Positions 22,422-34,117 of a stretch of DNA of 64,000 nucleotides are shown piece by piece. Both the position numbers and the translations under genes were made by a program. The stretch lies in NCBI GenBank assembly GCA_004802725.1, contig SGPM01000098.1, positions 17,386 to 81,385 of the forward strand, read 5' to 3'. Source of the DNA: Antrodiella citrinella. Taxonomy: Eukaryota > Basidiomycota > Agaricomycetes > Polyporales > Steccherinaceae. The notes beneath the pieces were generated by a model. It searched no databases. It had not been told where the DNA came from and was given only the letters and a program-made list of their open reading frames with translations. The number at the start of each line of letters is the position of its first letter. Position 1 is the stretch's first letter.

Positions 22422-22945
22422 TAGTAGTCCAGACAAGGCTGAACCAAGTTAGTTGTTGTCTGGAGTGCTCCCCAAAAAAAACAGAACAAGACGTAGTCGT
22501 TTACGAAGGTGTATCATATATACGCATGCGTTTCACATTTCGCTCTGGGACTTTGTTTTCGTCGGATATACTTATATCATGGATCCTTGAACCACACACA
22601 TGTTTGTTTGTTCGTTCGTTTCATCTATGAAATTAAGGAGACTGAGAAGCGCGTCTGCTTGTACGATACATTTTGGAACATGACATTAGTACCGTCAACC
22701 TACGAATAGAACAAGCAACGATATGAGAAGAGGAATGGTTCGGTTTGGGTATATCACAGAGCGAAAGAGCGAAAAGAGAAGTCCTCGGACGAATCCATTA
22801 GTTATACTGAACAGCATGTATCCACCTATAAATACAACCTCGGTGTGTTCCCACGGAGAGCTTTGGTCTTAAAGAATATAAATGAAGGATGAAATCGTTT
22901 TAGATCGAAATATAGCGGGTGAAGATGAAATAGTCAATAGTGACA
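22422..22945. other. convergent 3' region, no gene
   Basis: Between the ends of RAE1 copy B and ERG3. The block CAGAACAAGACGTAGT at the end of RAE1-B recurs at about 22480, a short direct repeat including the stop codon. Nothing else seen. Confidence 0.5.
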
Positions 22946-24170
22946 TCACTCCTTCTTGCCCAACGCAGCCTTCCTCTTTGCCTCTTCAATGGCCTTGATC
23001 TCGAGCATGGGGTCGAGCTCCTTCGCGGGCTGGCGGTAGGAGTCGTAATAGCGGTCGGCGAAGGTAAAATACTGGCCATAGTTGACGGTGAAATACAGAT
23101 GGTGGAGGGTATGATGCGCGGGACCGTTAATGATCTTCTCGAGTGGGTGGTCAGTGATCATGTCGGAGTCGTGGATCTAACATGAACATGAGTTTTCGTT
23201 CGTGATGGTATTCGTTGGGAAAACTTACGAGAATCGTCCAGAAGTTGATCAGCACGAAGAGAACGAGGTAGAGTGTCTTGTGGAGTGGGAACAGAAAAAT
23301 GAAAAGATGATATGGGATCGATTGCAGATATCCATCGAGAGGGTGGAAAGCATGTGACGCCCATGGAGAAGGAACTACGGCAGAACGACAGTCAGAAATA
23401 CATCCTGTGCATACGAAACCAGTAGAACTCACTGATCCACTTGTGGTGGGGTTTGTGTAGCCACTTGTAGCAAATGGGGTGGTGTTCCCATCGGTGGATC
23501 CAATAAATGCCATAATCCGTGAATAACAAGTAGCTGGAAAACATACGACGGATAAGTCAGCGAGAAGTGTGCCAAGAGGACTAAAATTAACTCACAACAT
23601 CACTGAGAACACGAGATACGTCCAACCATAGTCTGACACGTTCTCATACAAAAACGAGTGTCCCCGGACCTCCGCTACGAACCACGGCAAAGTGAGCAGT
23701 GTCATGGTCGGGAAGGCCTTCATACTGCACATAATCTCTTTCCGAACCTGGTTCTTCAAGAACCGTGGGTGTTTCATCATCTCGTGGTTGAAGATGAACG
23801 TGTAGGCGAAGTACGCAAAAGAGAAGTAGAGGACGAAAATGCCAACCATGGTGATGGCACCTAGTGAAAGGGCCTGTCGTAGCATGTAATCTCGAGGCCA
23901 TGCTGATGTCGAGGATAATGTGGATAGTGTGGGCTCCGCTAGGTCTTGTGCGGTGAGCGGTGGATGTGGTAGGTACGATACCAGATGTGACCACGTCGAC
24001 GAGACTGAGCCGACCGCGGCCACAGGGATGTAGGCAGTGGTGGCATTGAGGGGTGCCTTGTGAATCGAAGACGATGCGTTCACAGTATGTGCGAACGCAG
24101 AAGCTGGGACCACCTTGGCCCACACAGCATCGAGCACGTACTCGTCGAGGATGTCCAGCGCGAGATCCAT
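22946..24170 (-). CDS. ERG3: sterol C5-desaturase ERG3
   Basis: ER membrane di-iron enzyme that introduces the C5-6 double bond in ergosterol synthesis. Four exons (24170-23596, 23533-23433, 23374-23229, 23176-22946) encode 350 residues. The three His boxes of the fatty acid hydroxylase superfamily are present: HRWEHH, HKPHH and HTLHH. Membrane segments include [22 protein letters not shown] and [20 protein letters not shown]. The context sequences [27 protein letters not shown] and [17 protein letters not shown] are typical of ERG3 rather than ERG25. The C-terminus is Lys-rich (GKKE). An in-frame ATG 52 codons upstream exists, but the added residues are basic and Pro-rich and do not look conserved. 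It is transcribed toward RAE1-B. Confidence 0.93.
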
Positions 24171-25130
24171 GGTCGACCAAGTCCTGATTTTTGGCGACTT
24201 TGAGCTCGCAAACAACGAATATGGTGGCCTACGAGTAGGAAAGGGCGGGGGAGGGTGACGAGCGACGAACGCGATGAGGAAGGACTGGGCGTCGCTTTTT
24301 ATTGCGCGACGGATCCGAAGACCCAAGTCAGACCACTTTCAAAATTCGAGCACGATGACAGGCGCCCATTACACCCTACTATAGTAGATTAGATTGGCGC
24401 TACAAGATAAGCCGATAAGGCCGATCTGAGACCTCTTCCTCACGAGGAGGACACGAAAAGGTCAACGCTGGACTCACCGAGGCCGTCGACCTTCAACATT
24501 TCACAACCGCAACTTCTTCAATTACGATGAGGGCCACCTGGGCACGCGCAACAAAGTCGAACCATTTCGCCGTCGGATGAATCATTCCGATCGTCGTTGC
24601 CGTGCTTGAAATCATCCGTGCTGACATCAATTTGGACCCACGGTCACGGTATGTGGTCACTTGGGTAAGTCGGCGAGGCTCCGTCTCGGGTTTGGTGCAA
24701 GCAGGAGACAGGAATGCAAGGGAAGGAGGACTGCGAGGGAATGACTGTTAGCAGCTTTATATGTAGCTGCGGGCAGAAGTCAGGGCTCGGTGGGCACCAC
24801 GGCAGGAAATTGGTTTCACGATGGCTTCTACTTTAAGCTGCCTCTGAGAAACAGCCTGCAGCGTTCTCATAATACTCTATTGCGCACGCCGCAGCCGTGT
24901 GTATGGCAAACATCGGCCGCTCACACACACACCAGGGAAAGAAAGATGAACCCGCACGAGAGCGAGAAGCACGGCAGAAGAGATCAGATTAGCTACTAAC
25001 AAAGCAATATAAAGTACTTGTGACTGCGTGGACATGTATGCATGAATGAGTAGTGAGTGCAGCGTACCCGCAAGTCAAGACAATGACAACAGGTAGTATG
25101 TTGACAGTGAACGTTCCAAGAAAGATTGGA
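24171..25130. other. upstream of ERG3, no gene
   Basis: About 1 kb containing the ERG3 promoter (high-coordinate side of 24170) and the 3' region of the next minus-strand gene. A short CA run lies near 24920. I see no coding region. Confidence 0.5.
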
Positions 25131-27042
25131 CTATTGAGGTCGACAATCGGGTTCACCGTGTTCGTCGTCGTCTTCGTCATCCTCCCAATCCTCTTCATCA
25201 TCTCCCTCGCCAAACTGCGTATCGAACCCGTGGTCAAAGAAGTTCGTACCAGCGAAAGGCGTTTCACGCACGTCCACAATATCCCCCTCTTCAAATGGAA
25301 CCTCGTCTATCACAGCAGGTTTGGGCTCCATCTCGGTCTTCTTCGGCGGTAGCAGTGCCTCAAGCGTCTGTAGCCGACGTCAGGTTCTTTCGTGAATATG
25401 TTTCTCAATATCGCCCATACCTGTGTGTCCACGGACTTGAGCCATTGCTCGTCGGGCATGTCGACCTCGAGAATCACATATAAGTGACCCTTCTGGTCAG
25501 GGTTCTTGTGGACAGGCATACCCTCATTCCGAAGAATGATGCTGTCGCCAGGCTTGATGATCTTGCCCTTTGGACTGGTGACATGAACGCCACGGCCGTC
25601 CAGATGAGTAAGAAGGATTCGCGAGAAACCAAGCAATGCTTCTGAAAGGGTTATATGAACTGTAGTTAAGAGGTCATTCCCCGATCGCTCAAACGAGCTA
25701 TGTGGATGGGTCCTGAGAACAAAGATGACGTCTCCCGTCGGAACTCCTGGCTATAGAACAAACCTATTAACATTTATCCCAGTGAAGTGTTCTGGAGATC
25801 TGAGAATATACCTCCTCGTCACCAGCACCGGTCAACACTATCCGCTGTCGGTCGGCCATTCCGCGCTCGATGAAGATCTCCTGACGAGTCTTCTCTTTGA
25901 CAGTCTTTGATCCTTTGCACTTCTTACACCTACGACGACATCGCGCGCTCGGTAAGAAAGCCTCGACTCACGGTGGGAAATGTCTTACCTGTCTTTCTCC
26001 CGAATCTTTTCGCCTACACCAAGACACTCAGAGCATTGCGCTCTTGATGTGGTATAGCGATTCGGACCGACCTATCATCGAGGTGAATTCATATATCTGA
26101 CAAGTCACGGCATTCGCACCTGTGTCTGGACGAAGCTCCAACCCTTACCCTCGCATTTTGTGCATGGTTTAGGTTTTGCAGAGCCTTTCCCTCCCGATCT
26201 ACCCCACGGTCATTATATTACCTACGCACCGTAGGAGAGGATCACTAACCCCTTGCACATGGAGCACACAATCTCCTTCTCCATGTTCATTTTGACAGAC
26301 TTCCCGTTGTAAAGATCCTCCAGCGTCACATTGTAAGTAATGACAGAATCTTCACCCCTCGTCCGTCGTGGTCTTGACGTGGGACCACCGAAATCGAAAC
26401 CAAAACGCGCCCCGGGCCCGCCACCGAACAATTCTGAGAAGATGTCTGCGGGATCCATGCCTGGCCCTGGACCGCCGCCGCCAGGACGTTTGGAAATGCC
26501 GTCCATGCCATAGCGGTCATACAGATCTCTTGTGTCCTCGTCTATCAGGGTTTCATATCTGCAAGAAAGTCAGGATATTGGCCGCATGAAGAGTGACGGA
26601 AGCCTGACGCAGCTGCCATTTCTTGGAACTTCTGGCCTGCATTGGGGTCATCGGGATTCTGCAGAGGTCGCGTTCAAGCATAAGAAATGATACGGAACTT
26701 GAGCGACGTACCTTGTCCTAGCCAAATCCCATTTTCGATCAATCCAGCAACAACTCCAAATTGTGTGTAACATACCGGGTGGTGCTCCCTAGCCTAGACA
26801 ACATGAGCTCGCTTCATGAACAGTAAAGCAGAGAGCACACCTTTTTGCGATACGCCTTCTTGATATCATCTACGAATATCCACTTCTGAGCTTGCTACGT
26901 CGCATCGTGAATGGGCGTTACGTGACATACCAGATGAGGCTGCGGCGGGTACGCCTAGCAGATCGTACAATTCTGTCTCTCGTGGTGCCACTAAACAACG
27001 TATGTCAGCTCGACCAGCGACCAGAATGGCGGGATACTCACT
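25131..27042 (-). CDS. Hsp40 co-chaperone, class I DnaJ with zinc fingers (YDJ1 type)
   Basis: Twelve coding pieces (27042, 26990-26931, 26869-26841, 26793-26776, 26717-26712, 26658-26609, 26558-26250, 26198-26120, 26071-25989, 25929-25812, 25750-25421, 25367-25131) give 439 residues. The J domain starts MAPRETELYDLLGV and includes AREHHPDKNP with the HPD triad. A short GGGP linker leads to four CxxC zinc repeats: CSMCKGSG, CTKCEGKG, CSECLGVG and CKKCKGSK. The C-terminal domains contain GDVIFVLRTHPHSSFERSGN and GHLYVILEVDMPDEQWLK. The tail is very acidic and ends in CRPQ, a weak CaaX-like box. Two exons are tiny: 18 nt and 6 nt, and together they code the HPDK turn. The ATG is itself split by an intron (A/TG). 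Confidence 0.9.
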
Positions 27043-27619
27043 TGCGTCGTGATGGAAGGGTGGCCACAGCAAAGTAGCACGGTGGCAACTGCTGAAGAAA
27101 CGGGAAAAGCACTTTCCAGGGTAGGCGGCGCTGCCGACATGCGACGCGTCGGGAAGCACGTGATCTTGTGATTAATGGGAATTTTGCGAACGCTAACGCT
27201 CTGCTTTCTTTTCCTCCCATTTGCATCTCTGATTCTCTCTGCTTTTGCTACGGTCGTTCAACTTCAGCTGTATGGTCAGTGACGAAAGAACGAATGCTGT
27301 GAAAGGTGAGACTCATCTTCAATCGCCTCTGGATGATGTTACATTTTAAACTTATCTACATTGTCTGACTGGTCTTCGACCAACTTGACGACTTCTTTTC
27401 AATTGATCTGACTCTTTTCAACGCCTTTCACCATGTTACACAACGCTGACTGGTCCTTTCTCGCAGTCTTTTTACCTGCGACACCTGCATATCGATGTCA
27501 CCGAGGCCCGGTCTCAGTTTTTCGCTTCCACATCTCTTCTCTCTTCGCTGTATCTAGCGTCCTTTGCTCTGTGAAGAACGAGGCTGATGTCTATTGTATC
27601 TCTGTAGTAACAATACACC
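27043..27619. other. shared upstream region of the DnaJ and RCM1 genes
   Basis: 577 bp between two divergent genes. On the minus strand an ATG near 27141 opens a frame that stays out of frame with the DnaJ coding sequence after splicing, so it would act as an upstream ORF if the transcript starts before it. The plus-strand part is pyrimidine-rich near 27.4-27.6 kb. Confidence 0.5.
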
Positions 27620-29474
27620 ATGAATTTCTACTTTGAAGCAGGCAATGTGCTTGACAAGCTCGATGCAAAGCAGGGCTCTATCAAGAGCGTGCTCGCGACG
27701 TTACCTGAGAAGGACCGTAAACGTACAGCGGCGGCTGTCATCGAAACACTCAAATGTAAGTAGGCATTTCGCAGGTAGGATAAAAAGTCGGCGCTGAGAC
27801 ACGGCTTGCCGTAGACAAAGCCGTCTTGAACGATGTCATTGACGCTGCGAAGCTACTGAAGGAAGAAAAGAAACTCAAGTCACGCAATTTGACTTTGGTC
27901 CTGGTACACGATCTCTTGCTCTCCGGCGGCATTCAAGCTGGAGATGGTCCACTCAAGCAAGCTATCCTGCGACACAAGACGCGCTTGCAGAGTGAATTCA
28001 CAAGAATCAAGATTAAGCATGGCGTGAAATCCACAAGCGAACTCGCGCAGACTGGAGACGAGAGATCCGGTCAGTTTCTTCAGGTTGTATCCAATGATCA
28101 GGATAACTGAATGAGACTATAGCTGCCATTCCAAGGTATATACGTGTGAATACCACATGTTGGACAGTAGATGAAGCCGTGAAGGAGTTCATCTCTCGTG
28201 GGTTCGTTCTATCGGGCTCTTTTGAAGACAAGTACGCAGCTTCATTTGTTCCGCGGACGTACATCGCTTAGTTGACCTTAGGAAAGGGTTCTGCACGGAT
28301 GAGCATATATCCAACCTGTTGCTATTCCCGTCTGACTCCCAATGGGTTGAGGACAAGCTGTACACAACCGGCAAGATCATCCTGCAAGACAAAGCTTCAT
28401 GTTTTCCCGCTCAGATCCTGGCACCTCCTGCGTTGTCCAACGCTGTTGTCATCGACGCTACAGCGGCTCCTGGCAACAAGACATCACACCTGTCGGCTCT
28501 GATGAAGGGCAAAGGCAAGGCACGTCCTCATCGACTGCATATGTTCTCGACGCAGTATTGATTTGAGAATATTAGCTGTATGCCTTTGAACGAGACAAGA
28601 GACGGTATGGGACTCTTCAAATGATGTTGAAGAAAGCCCGGTGTAGGAACGTCGAACCTGTGAATGCAGACTTCCTGACCACTTCGCCGGATGATACAAG
28701 ATTTCGCGCAGTCACACATATGTACGGTTAATCCGCTTCCGTTCGTTAACCTACAGCTGATATGTTTGATGCAGACTACTAGACCCGTCATGTAGTGGTT
28801 CTGGTATTGTGAACAGGCTGGATCATCTTTTGGAGAATGGCAAGTAGTCCAATGGCGCATCCGACAATTCTGTACTCATGCATACCGCAGAATCGGAATC
28901 CACAGAGCAACAAGACAATCGTCTGAACAAGCTCGCTGGATTTCAACTGATGATGATCAGACATGCGATGAAGTGTACGTTATTCTCTCCCAGTTATATC
29001 GGACTCGCTGATCTTCACGCGCTGCGGGTTGTCTTCAGTTCCTTCTGTACAACGCATTGTCTATTCAACATGCAGTATCCACGCAACAGAGAATGAACAC
29101 GTCGTCCGAGCCGCTCTCAAGTCCGAAGAATGTGCATCTGGACGATTCAAGCTTGGCCCTCGAGACGATGTCTTGCCTACCTGGCACCGTCGTGGCCTAT
29201 CAGAAGAGATGGACTCGCCCGGTAAGTTCACATTCACATTAGGACATGGTTTCGATGCTGACAAGTCGCTATCATATTAGAGGACGCAAATTCCTTGGTG
29301 AGGTGTTCACCCGGAGAAGACGCCACAAATGGTTTCTTCGTTAGCTTGTTCGTCCGTGAGACAGAGACTCTTCCTAACAAGCGGAAAGCGGAAGCGGAAT
29401 TGGAAGCGGAAACGCCTACCGAGTTTGCCACGAAGAGACGCAAGAAGAAGAAAAAGAAAGTAGCAGTTGTTTGA
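27620..29474 (+). CDS. RCM1: 25S rRNA cytosine-C5 methyltransferase RCM1 (NSUN5 family)
   Basis: Nucleolar NOL1/NOP2/SUN enzyme that in yeast makes m5C2278 in 25S rRNA. Nine exons (27620-27755, 27815-28069, 28123-28231, 28282-28519, 28576-28721, 28775-28839, 28891-28974, 29039-29221, 29281-29474) encode 469 residues. The start MNFYFEAGNVLDKL and the internal RNLTLVLVHDLL fit NSUN5. SAM-binding motif I is VIDATAAPGNKTSHLSAL; motif IV is DPSCSGSG with a catalytic-site cysteine, and motif VI YSTCSIHATENE carries the other. The tail is a Lys/Arg nucleolar-type run (KRRKKKKKK). Introns 4 and 6 begin with GC (AAG/GCACGT and ATG/GCAAGT). With BMT2 at the window start, this is the second large-subunit rRNA base methyltransferase here. 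Confidence 0.93.
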
Positions 29475-29577
29475 TATTGCTTTACATTTGGGTTGATGCG
29501 AGGTTGTACGGAATACATAAAATAGAGACACCGGCTAGAATGCCATTTGTTCGATGCATGCGTCAAACGATGAGACG

Positions 29578-31136
29578 TTAAGTGGCCAATTGTTGAACGA
29601 TTTCGCCAGCTGTCAAACGAGCTCCTGGTGATTGTGCCCTTGAAGCCGACTCAATCAAAGACCACAGGTCGTCTGCCACGAGTCCTCCTTCATGGAAGCG
29701 TGATCGTTCGGGTCTCTTTCCGCTCAGGGTCAGAGGAATGATTGAATGCTCTTTCGGAACGTCAGCGAAAGGGTATTTGGACGTGTAGAGCTGGAATGTT
29801 GTAAATCACAGTCAGTGGTTGACAACAGTCGCCAGACTCAGAAATACCTCGATGACAGTGCATGCAAATGAGTAAACGTCACTGGCACTGGCATATGTCG
29901 ATTTCGTAGACTCCAGTTCAAAGAGCGTATTGTCGATGAGCTCGGGCGCAAGCCAACGGATGGTACCACCACCCGCGGAACCATTGCTGTTGCTTGACGC
30001 TTCAGCAATTCTTGAAATGCCAAAATCCGTGAGTTTGACAATCCAGTCCGAGGCGATGAGAATGTTTGGCTGGTACATTACGCGTCAATGGGTAACGGTA
30101 CTCGCGACCAAGAGGAAATGCCATACCCCTCGTAAATCTCCGTGTACTATGCCCTCCTCATGGAGATACAGTAAACCCAATGCTATTTCACGAAGCTGAT
30201 GGCGTGCCAGTGAATATATGACGAGTAGGAGCCGAATTGTGAAGAGCGTACCCATGTTTTAACCCAGGCAAACAATACCTCGTATTGTATATTTTTTTCT
30301 TGATGGCATTGAGGGTCTTCCGAATATCACCATTCTCCATCCAAGGCGAGACCATACAGTACGCCCTCCTGAAAACTGTATCGCTGATGCCCCAAAACGG
30401 TACTATGTGTTTGTGCGATAGATTCCACCATAGTAAGGCCTCTCTGCAGAAGGCCTGCGGCGAATGACTCGATGAGTAAGTCTCCATTGAGACTTCATAA
30501 AAAGAGCGTACTTTTTGAGAATCTGGGTACTGCGAGTTATCAGTCACTGTCTGGAAAGTTCGTAGTCGCTTCAAAGCGACCTTTTGACCTTTGTACGTCC
30601 CGTAAAACACATCCGCAAATGCGCCCATATTGATTGCATCCACATTTGTGCACCTCACACCAACCAGGAAGAATACAAGAGGGAATAGGTCATATCTCAG
30701 GCAGCATCTACGCAGGATACGACGAAGATGCCTCCGAACTACACGTTCGTCCTCTTGGTGTATCCTGAGACGCGTGTGAGAGGAAGTATCGAGCATCTGT
30801 CAGAGTAATCAGTGAACACAGACCTCGCATAAGGGAATGTGACATACCTTCTGTATCCCATCGATGACAATCTGTCGGTCGTCTCCTCGCAGCGAAGTGA
30901 GTACCTCTTCAGGGGAAGCCTCCCTCCTAGGACAGCCTCAAGCAAGAGCGTGATCTTAGGATCGGAGGCCGACTCGAAGCCGTCCAGGATGACAGCTGCT
31001 CTACTAGGCTGAGTGTTGCCTGAGTTGCGGGACGAAGGCGATAGATGCTGATAATGAGCATCGCCATACATCGAAAGGAATCTGCCGTCTGTCCAGGCTC
31101 GAGTGCTTGAACTTTACCTATCGCTTCGTGAGACAT
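29578..31136 (-). pseudogene. TKL-type protein kinase, apparently frameshifted (tandem paralogue)
   Basis: Exons 31136?-30848, 30796-30512, 30454-30252, 30195-30127, 30069-29848 and 29790-29578 parallel the kinase half of the gene at 31.5-34 kb. Kinase motifs are present: MGAFADVFYG, the VALKRL lysine, HGDLRGPNIL, KLTDFG and RWLAPEL. Two places break the frame. After LNAIKK a run of seven As (plus-strand Ts 30292-30298) puts the next residues out of frame. With one more base the frame would continue into a stretch that aligns with the intact paralogue and join the next exon in phase 0. Near 30919-30927 (GGAGGGAGG) a second one-base shift separates ITLLLEAVLGG from EEVLTSLRGDD. Either this is a pseudogene or these are homopolymer sequencing errors. 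The 5' end is unresolved. No NOT3 domain lies upstream. Confidence 0.65.
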
Positions 31137-31497
31137 GCATTATAAGTCAGAGCTGATATCTGTGACATACCAATGATCCTCTGAGCGAGTCTTTTGAACT
31201 AAGAGAGCAGTTGATCAAGTGGGAGGGCGATCCCATTAAGTCCGAAGAGCACTCAGAACACGCGCTGACGACGTCGTATCACCAGACTCTCCCAAGGGAC
31301 ACGACGTTCAAGTTATGCACGACTTACAGGATCCGTCAACATACCAATAAAACATGCAGGTTCCCACCAAGTCAGTTGACATTCAAACGCAAAGAACAAT
31401 GAAGGCGATCACGTAGCCGTGCATTACAAGCGTATAACCCATATCTATGAATGTCGATGGTCTAAATGGTAGACGCGTATGTGAGGATCCGAGAAGT
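31137..31497. other. spacer between the two kinase genes
   Basis: About 360 bp upstream of the first kinase and downstream of the second. No coiled-coil or NOT3-like coding potential is seen, which shows the first kinase lacks the N-terminal module of its neighbour. Confidence 0.5.
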
Positions 31498-33970
31498 CTA
31501 GACAGAAGTGTTGTATTGCTTAGCGAGTTCTTGAACAATAGTGTCGGCATTGGGACGATCTTGCAGCGAATGCGCCCAAGCTGACTCGAGTAGAGACCAG
31601 ATACCATCCGCCATCAGCTGTTCGCTGTGGAAACGAGGTCTTTGAGGCCTCTTTCCGGCCAGAGCCAAACCAATGACTGCAACTTCCGAAGACCCGGCGA
31701 ACGGTGCTTCTGCTGTATACAACTACACCGCATTGTCAGTCGGATGAAGGAGTTGAGTACCAAGCGAGCAAGCGCACCTCGATGACAGTACATGCGAATG
31801 AATAGACGTCACTAGCATATGTGGGTCTCGAAGATTGCGAACCGAATGACTCGGGATCTATGATTTCAGGTGCAAGCCAACGAACGCAACCGCCGCGCAC
31901 AGAGCCATAGCTGTTACTTGAGGTGTCTGCGAATAACGACATGCCGAAGTCCGCGAGTTTGACGGTCCAATCTGAGTCGATGAGTATATTCGCCTACGTG
32001 CACGTTGAAAGTCTATGCAATATGATTCGGGAAAGCAGACGCACCCCACGTAAATCGCCATGTACGATACCCTCTTCGTGCAGATACATCAAACCCAATG
32101 CTATCTCATTGATCTAGAAGAGTTGAGCTTGCAGCTTGACTAACCGTAGCGTGACATACGAACATACCCATCCCTCAACTCGAGAAAAAAGAGCCAAAGA
32201 AGTGTGAGTCCCATTCTTCCTGATATCGTCCATTGTATGCCTGATATTACCATGCTCCATCCACGGCAAGACCATGCAGAACGACTGCTTGAACAGCTTG
32301 TCGTCAATGCCTAAGAGTGGCAGCACATGCTTGTGAGACAGGTTCCGCCATAGTAACGATTCCCGATAGAAGTCCTACAGTAAGTGATGAGATGTGAAGA
32401 GACTAACGGCATCCAACATCGACGTACTCTCTGCAATTGTAATCTCTTTGACGGATCAGTCATCAAGAAGACACGGAGTCTCTTCAGGGCAACCTTCCGA
32501 CCTTGATGCGTCCCGCAGAACACATCCGCGAATCCACCGAAGCCTGTGCTCTCCAGAGATTGACATTCTACACCGAGCATAAAGAGAGCCAAAGGGAGGA
32601 TCTGGTACTGCAGAGAGAGCTTGAGCAGAATACGACGGAGATGCCTCTGTACAACGCGCTCATCCTCTGGGTCTGAGACAGCAACGAGGATATGGAACGA
32701 TGAAGTATCAAAAATCTGAGCGCATAGACCATTTAGCTTAGGCATGCAGCGAAACATTGAGACGTACGTTTTGAACACAATCGATAATGTACTGGATGTC
32801 GTTGTCTACCAGAGAGGTCAGAGCGGACTCAGGTAGTGCTCCTTTCAGCATATCCTTTAGCAGGAGCGGTATTTGGGGATCGGCGGGAGACTCAAATCTA
32901 CAAAGGCTACCAGATGTTTGATTGTCTTGAGCCAGATCGAGTCGGTCAACATCACAGAGTAAATGTGAGGCAGATGATGGACCCAGGGAAGAGGTAGACG
33001 ATGATGCTTGGGAATGTGAACCGTCACTCGTCGGCGTAAACCCTTCCTTCAGACGGTCATCATGAGAAGCGAACTCATGGTATATGCCCTCAGACTCCTT
33101 CAATATCCCCTCCATGTCCTCATAACTCAGGCCTTCATCCTATGACTATATGAGATGATGTACAGCTATACGGAAGTTTGGTGGCGCACCATGGTTTCGC
33201 CTATCAGATCCTCCACATGACCTTGCAGAACTGAGACACTTTCCAGAGGTACCGAGTTGTTGTCGACCAACCTGAGAGCAATCTCAAGCTTACCGAGATG
33301 CCATCTCCGCCAGTGGTTCAGGACCTCCAACCCTTGTACTCGGGTAGAATCCACACTTGACTGACGCTTCTTCTTCAGTCCGGACCTGAGGGACAGTATA
33401 GCTGCATCCGTTTGCTCGTGTTGAAGAGACAAGGATGAGATATGGGACTGAAGCGACTTCATAAGTCCAAGCTTCTTTTCGCGATCAATCTGATTTTCCG
33501 GATCCCGGGCGGTTTGTAGCTCGGTTTCTATACGGGTTTGCTCCTTCTCCAGGGCGGCGAACGTCTCTAGATGCTGTTGGTGCCATATTATTAAGAAAAT
33601 AATCTCGAATGAAGGCGTGAACCCACCATCTCTATGAGCTTGCGCCACCGCTTCAGCAAGGCTTTATCCTTGATATCTTTCATTGCAAGCCACCCTTTAA
33701 TCTGACTTCCATACCGCCGCAGTTTGCTGACTTGAGTCCTCAGGTCTGCTTCATGCTTCTCCTGTAGTGACTGAGAAGTAGACGCATTGAACTTGGCGTA
33801 TATGGCCTCGAACTGTTCAACTGACTCTGCTGCCTTTTGGATAGTCCGTTCAATATCGTCGGGGCGTATCTGAATGAGCAAGTGATATCATCATACTGTG
33901 CTCAGAAGATGAGCATGTTACATACTTTCTGCGTGCCTTGCCGCCAAGTCGAGGAAGCCATGTCCTTCAT
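31498..33970 (-). CDS. NOT3/NOT5 N-terminal domain fused to a TKL-type protein kinase
   Basis: Nine exons (33970-33926, 33869-33627, 33573-33190, 33139-32768, 32715-32428, 32374-32168, 32113-32045, 31993-31778, 31722-31498), every intron in phase 0, give one open frame of 682 residues. Residues 16-240 match the N-terminal helical domain of CCR4-NOT subunit NOT3/NOT5: DDIERTIQKAAESVEQFEAI, EADLRTQVSKLRR, IKGWLAMKDIKDKALL, later GLEVLNHWRRWHLGKLEIAL and a SYEDME end. Residues 250-345 are a Ser-rich linker. Residues 400-680 are a kinase: GFGGFADVF loop, VALKRL (K426), HGDLRGANIL (D533, HGD instead of HRD), LADFG (D551), RWLAPEI. The kinase looks catalytically complete. The family is the expanded basidiomycete TKL-like set. 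Function of the fusion is unknown. Confidence 0.8.
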
Positions 33971-34117
33971 GATGGTTCACATCCAGGAGTCGTCTACGCA
34001 AAAGAAGAGAAGATATGCGTAATATTAATCAGCCATGACGCTCTGATTCGCACGCCGATACTATCTCGGAGACAAGATATCAATTCGAAAAGACGAATGC
34101 TTACAAGTATAGGAGGA

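Noticed and set aside
30915..30931. Treating the kinase frame breaks as unusual introns
   Set aside because: No intron of credible length fits between the two frames; a single-base shift explains each break, and the intact paralogue has no intron there.
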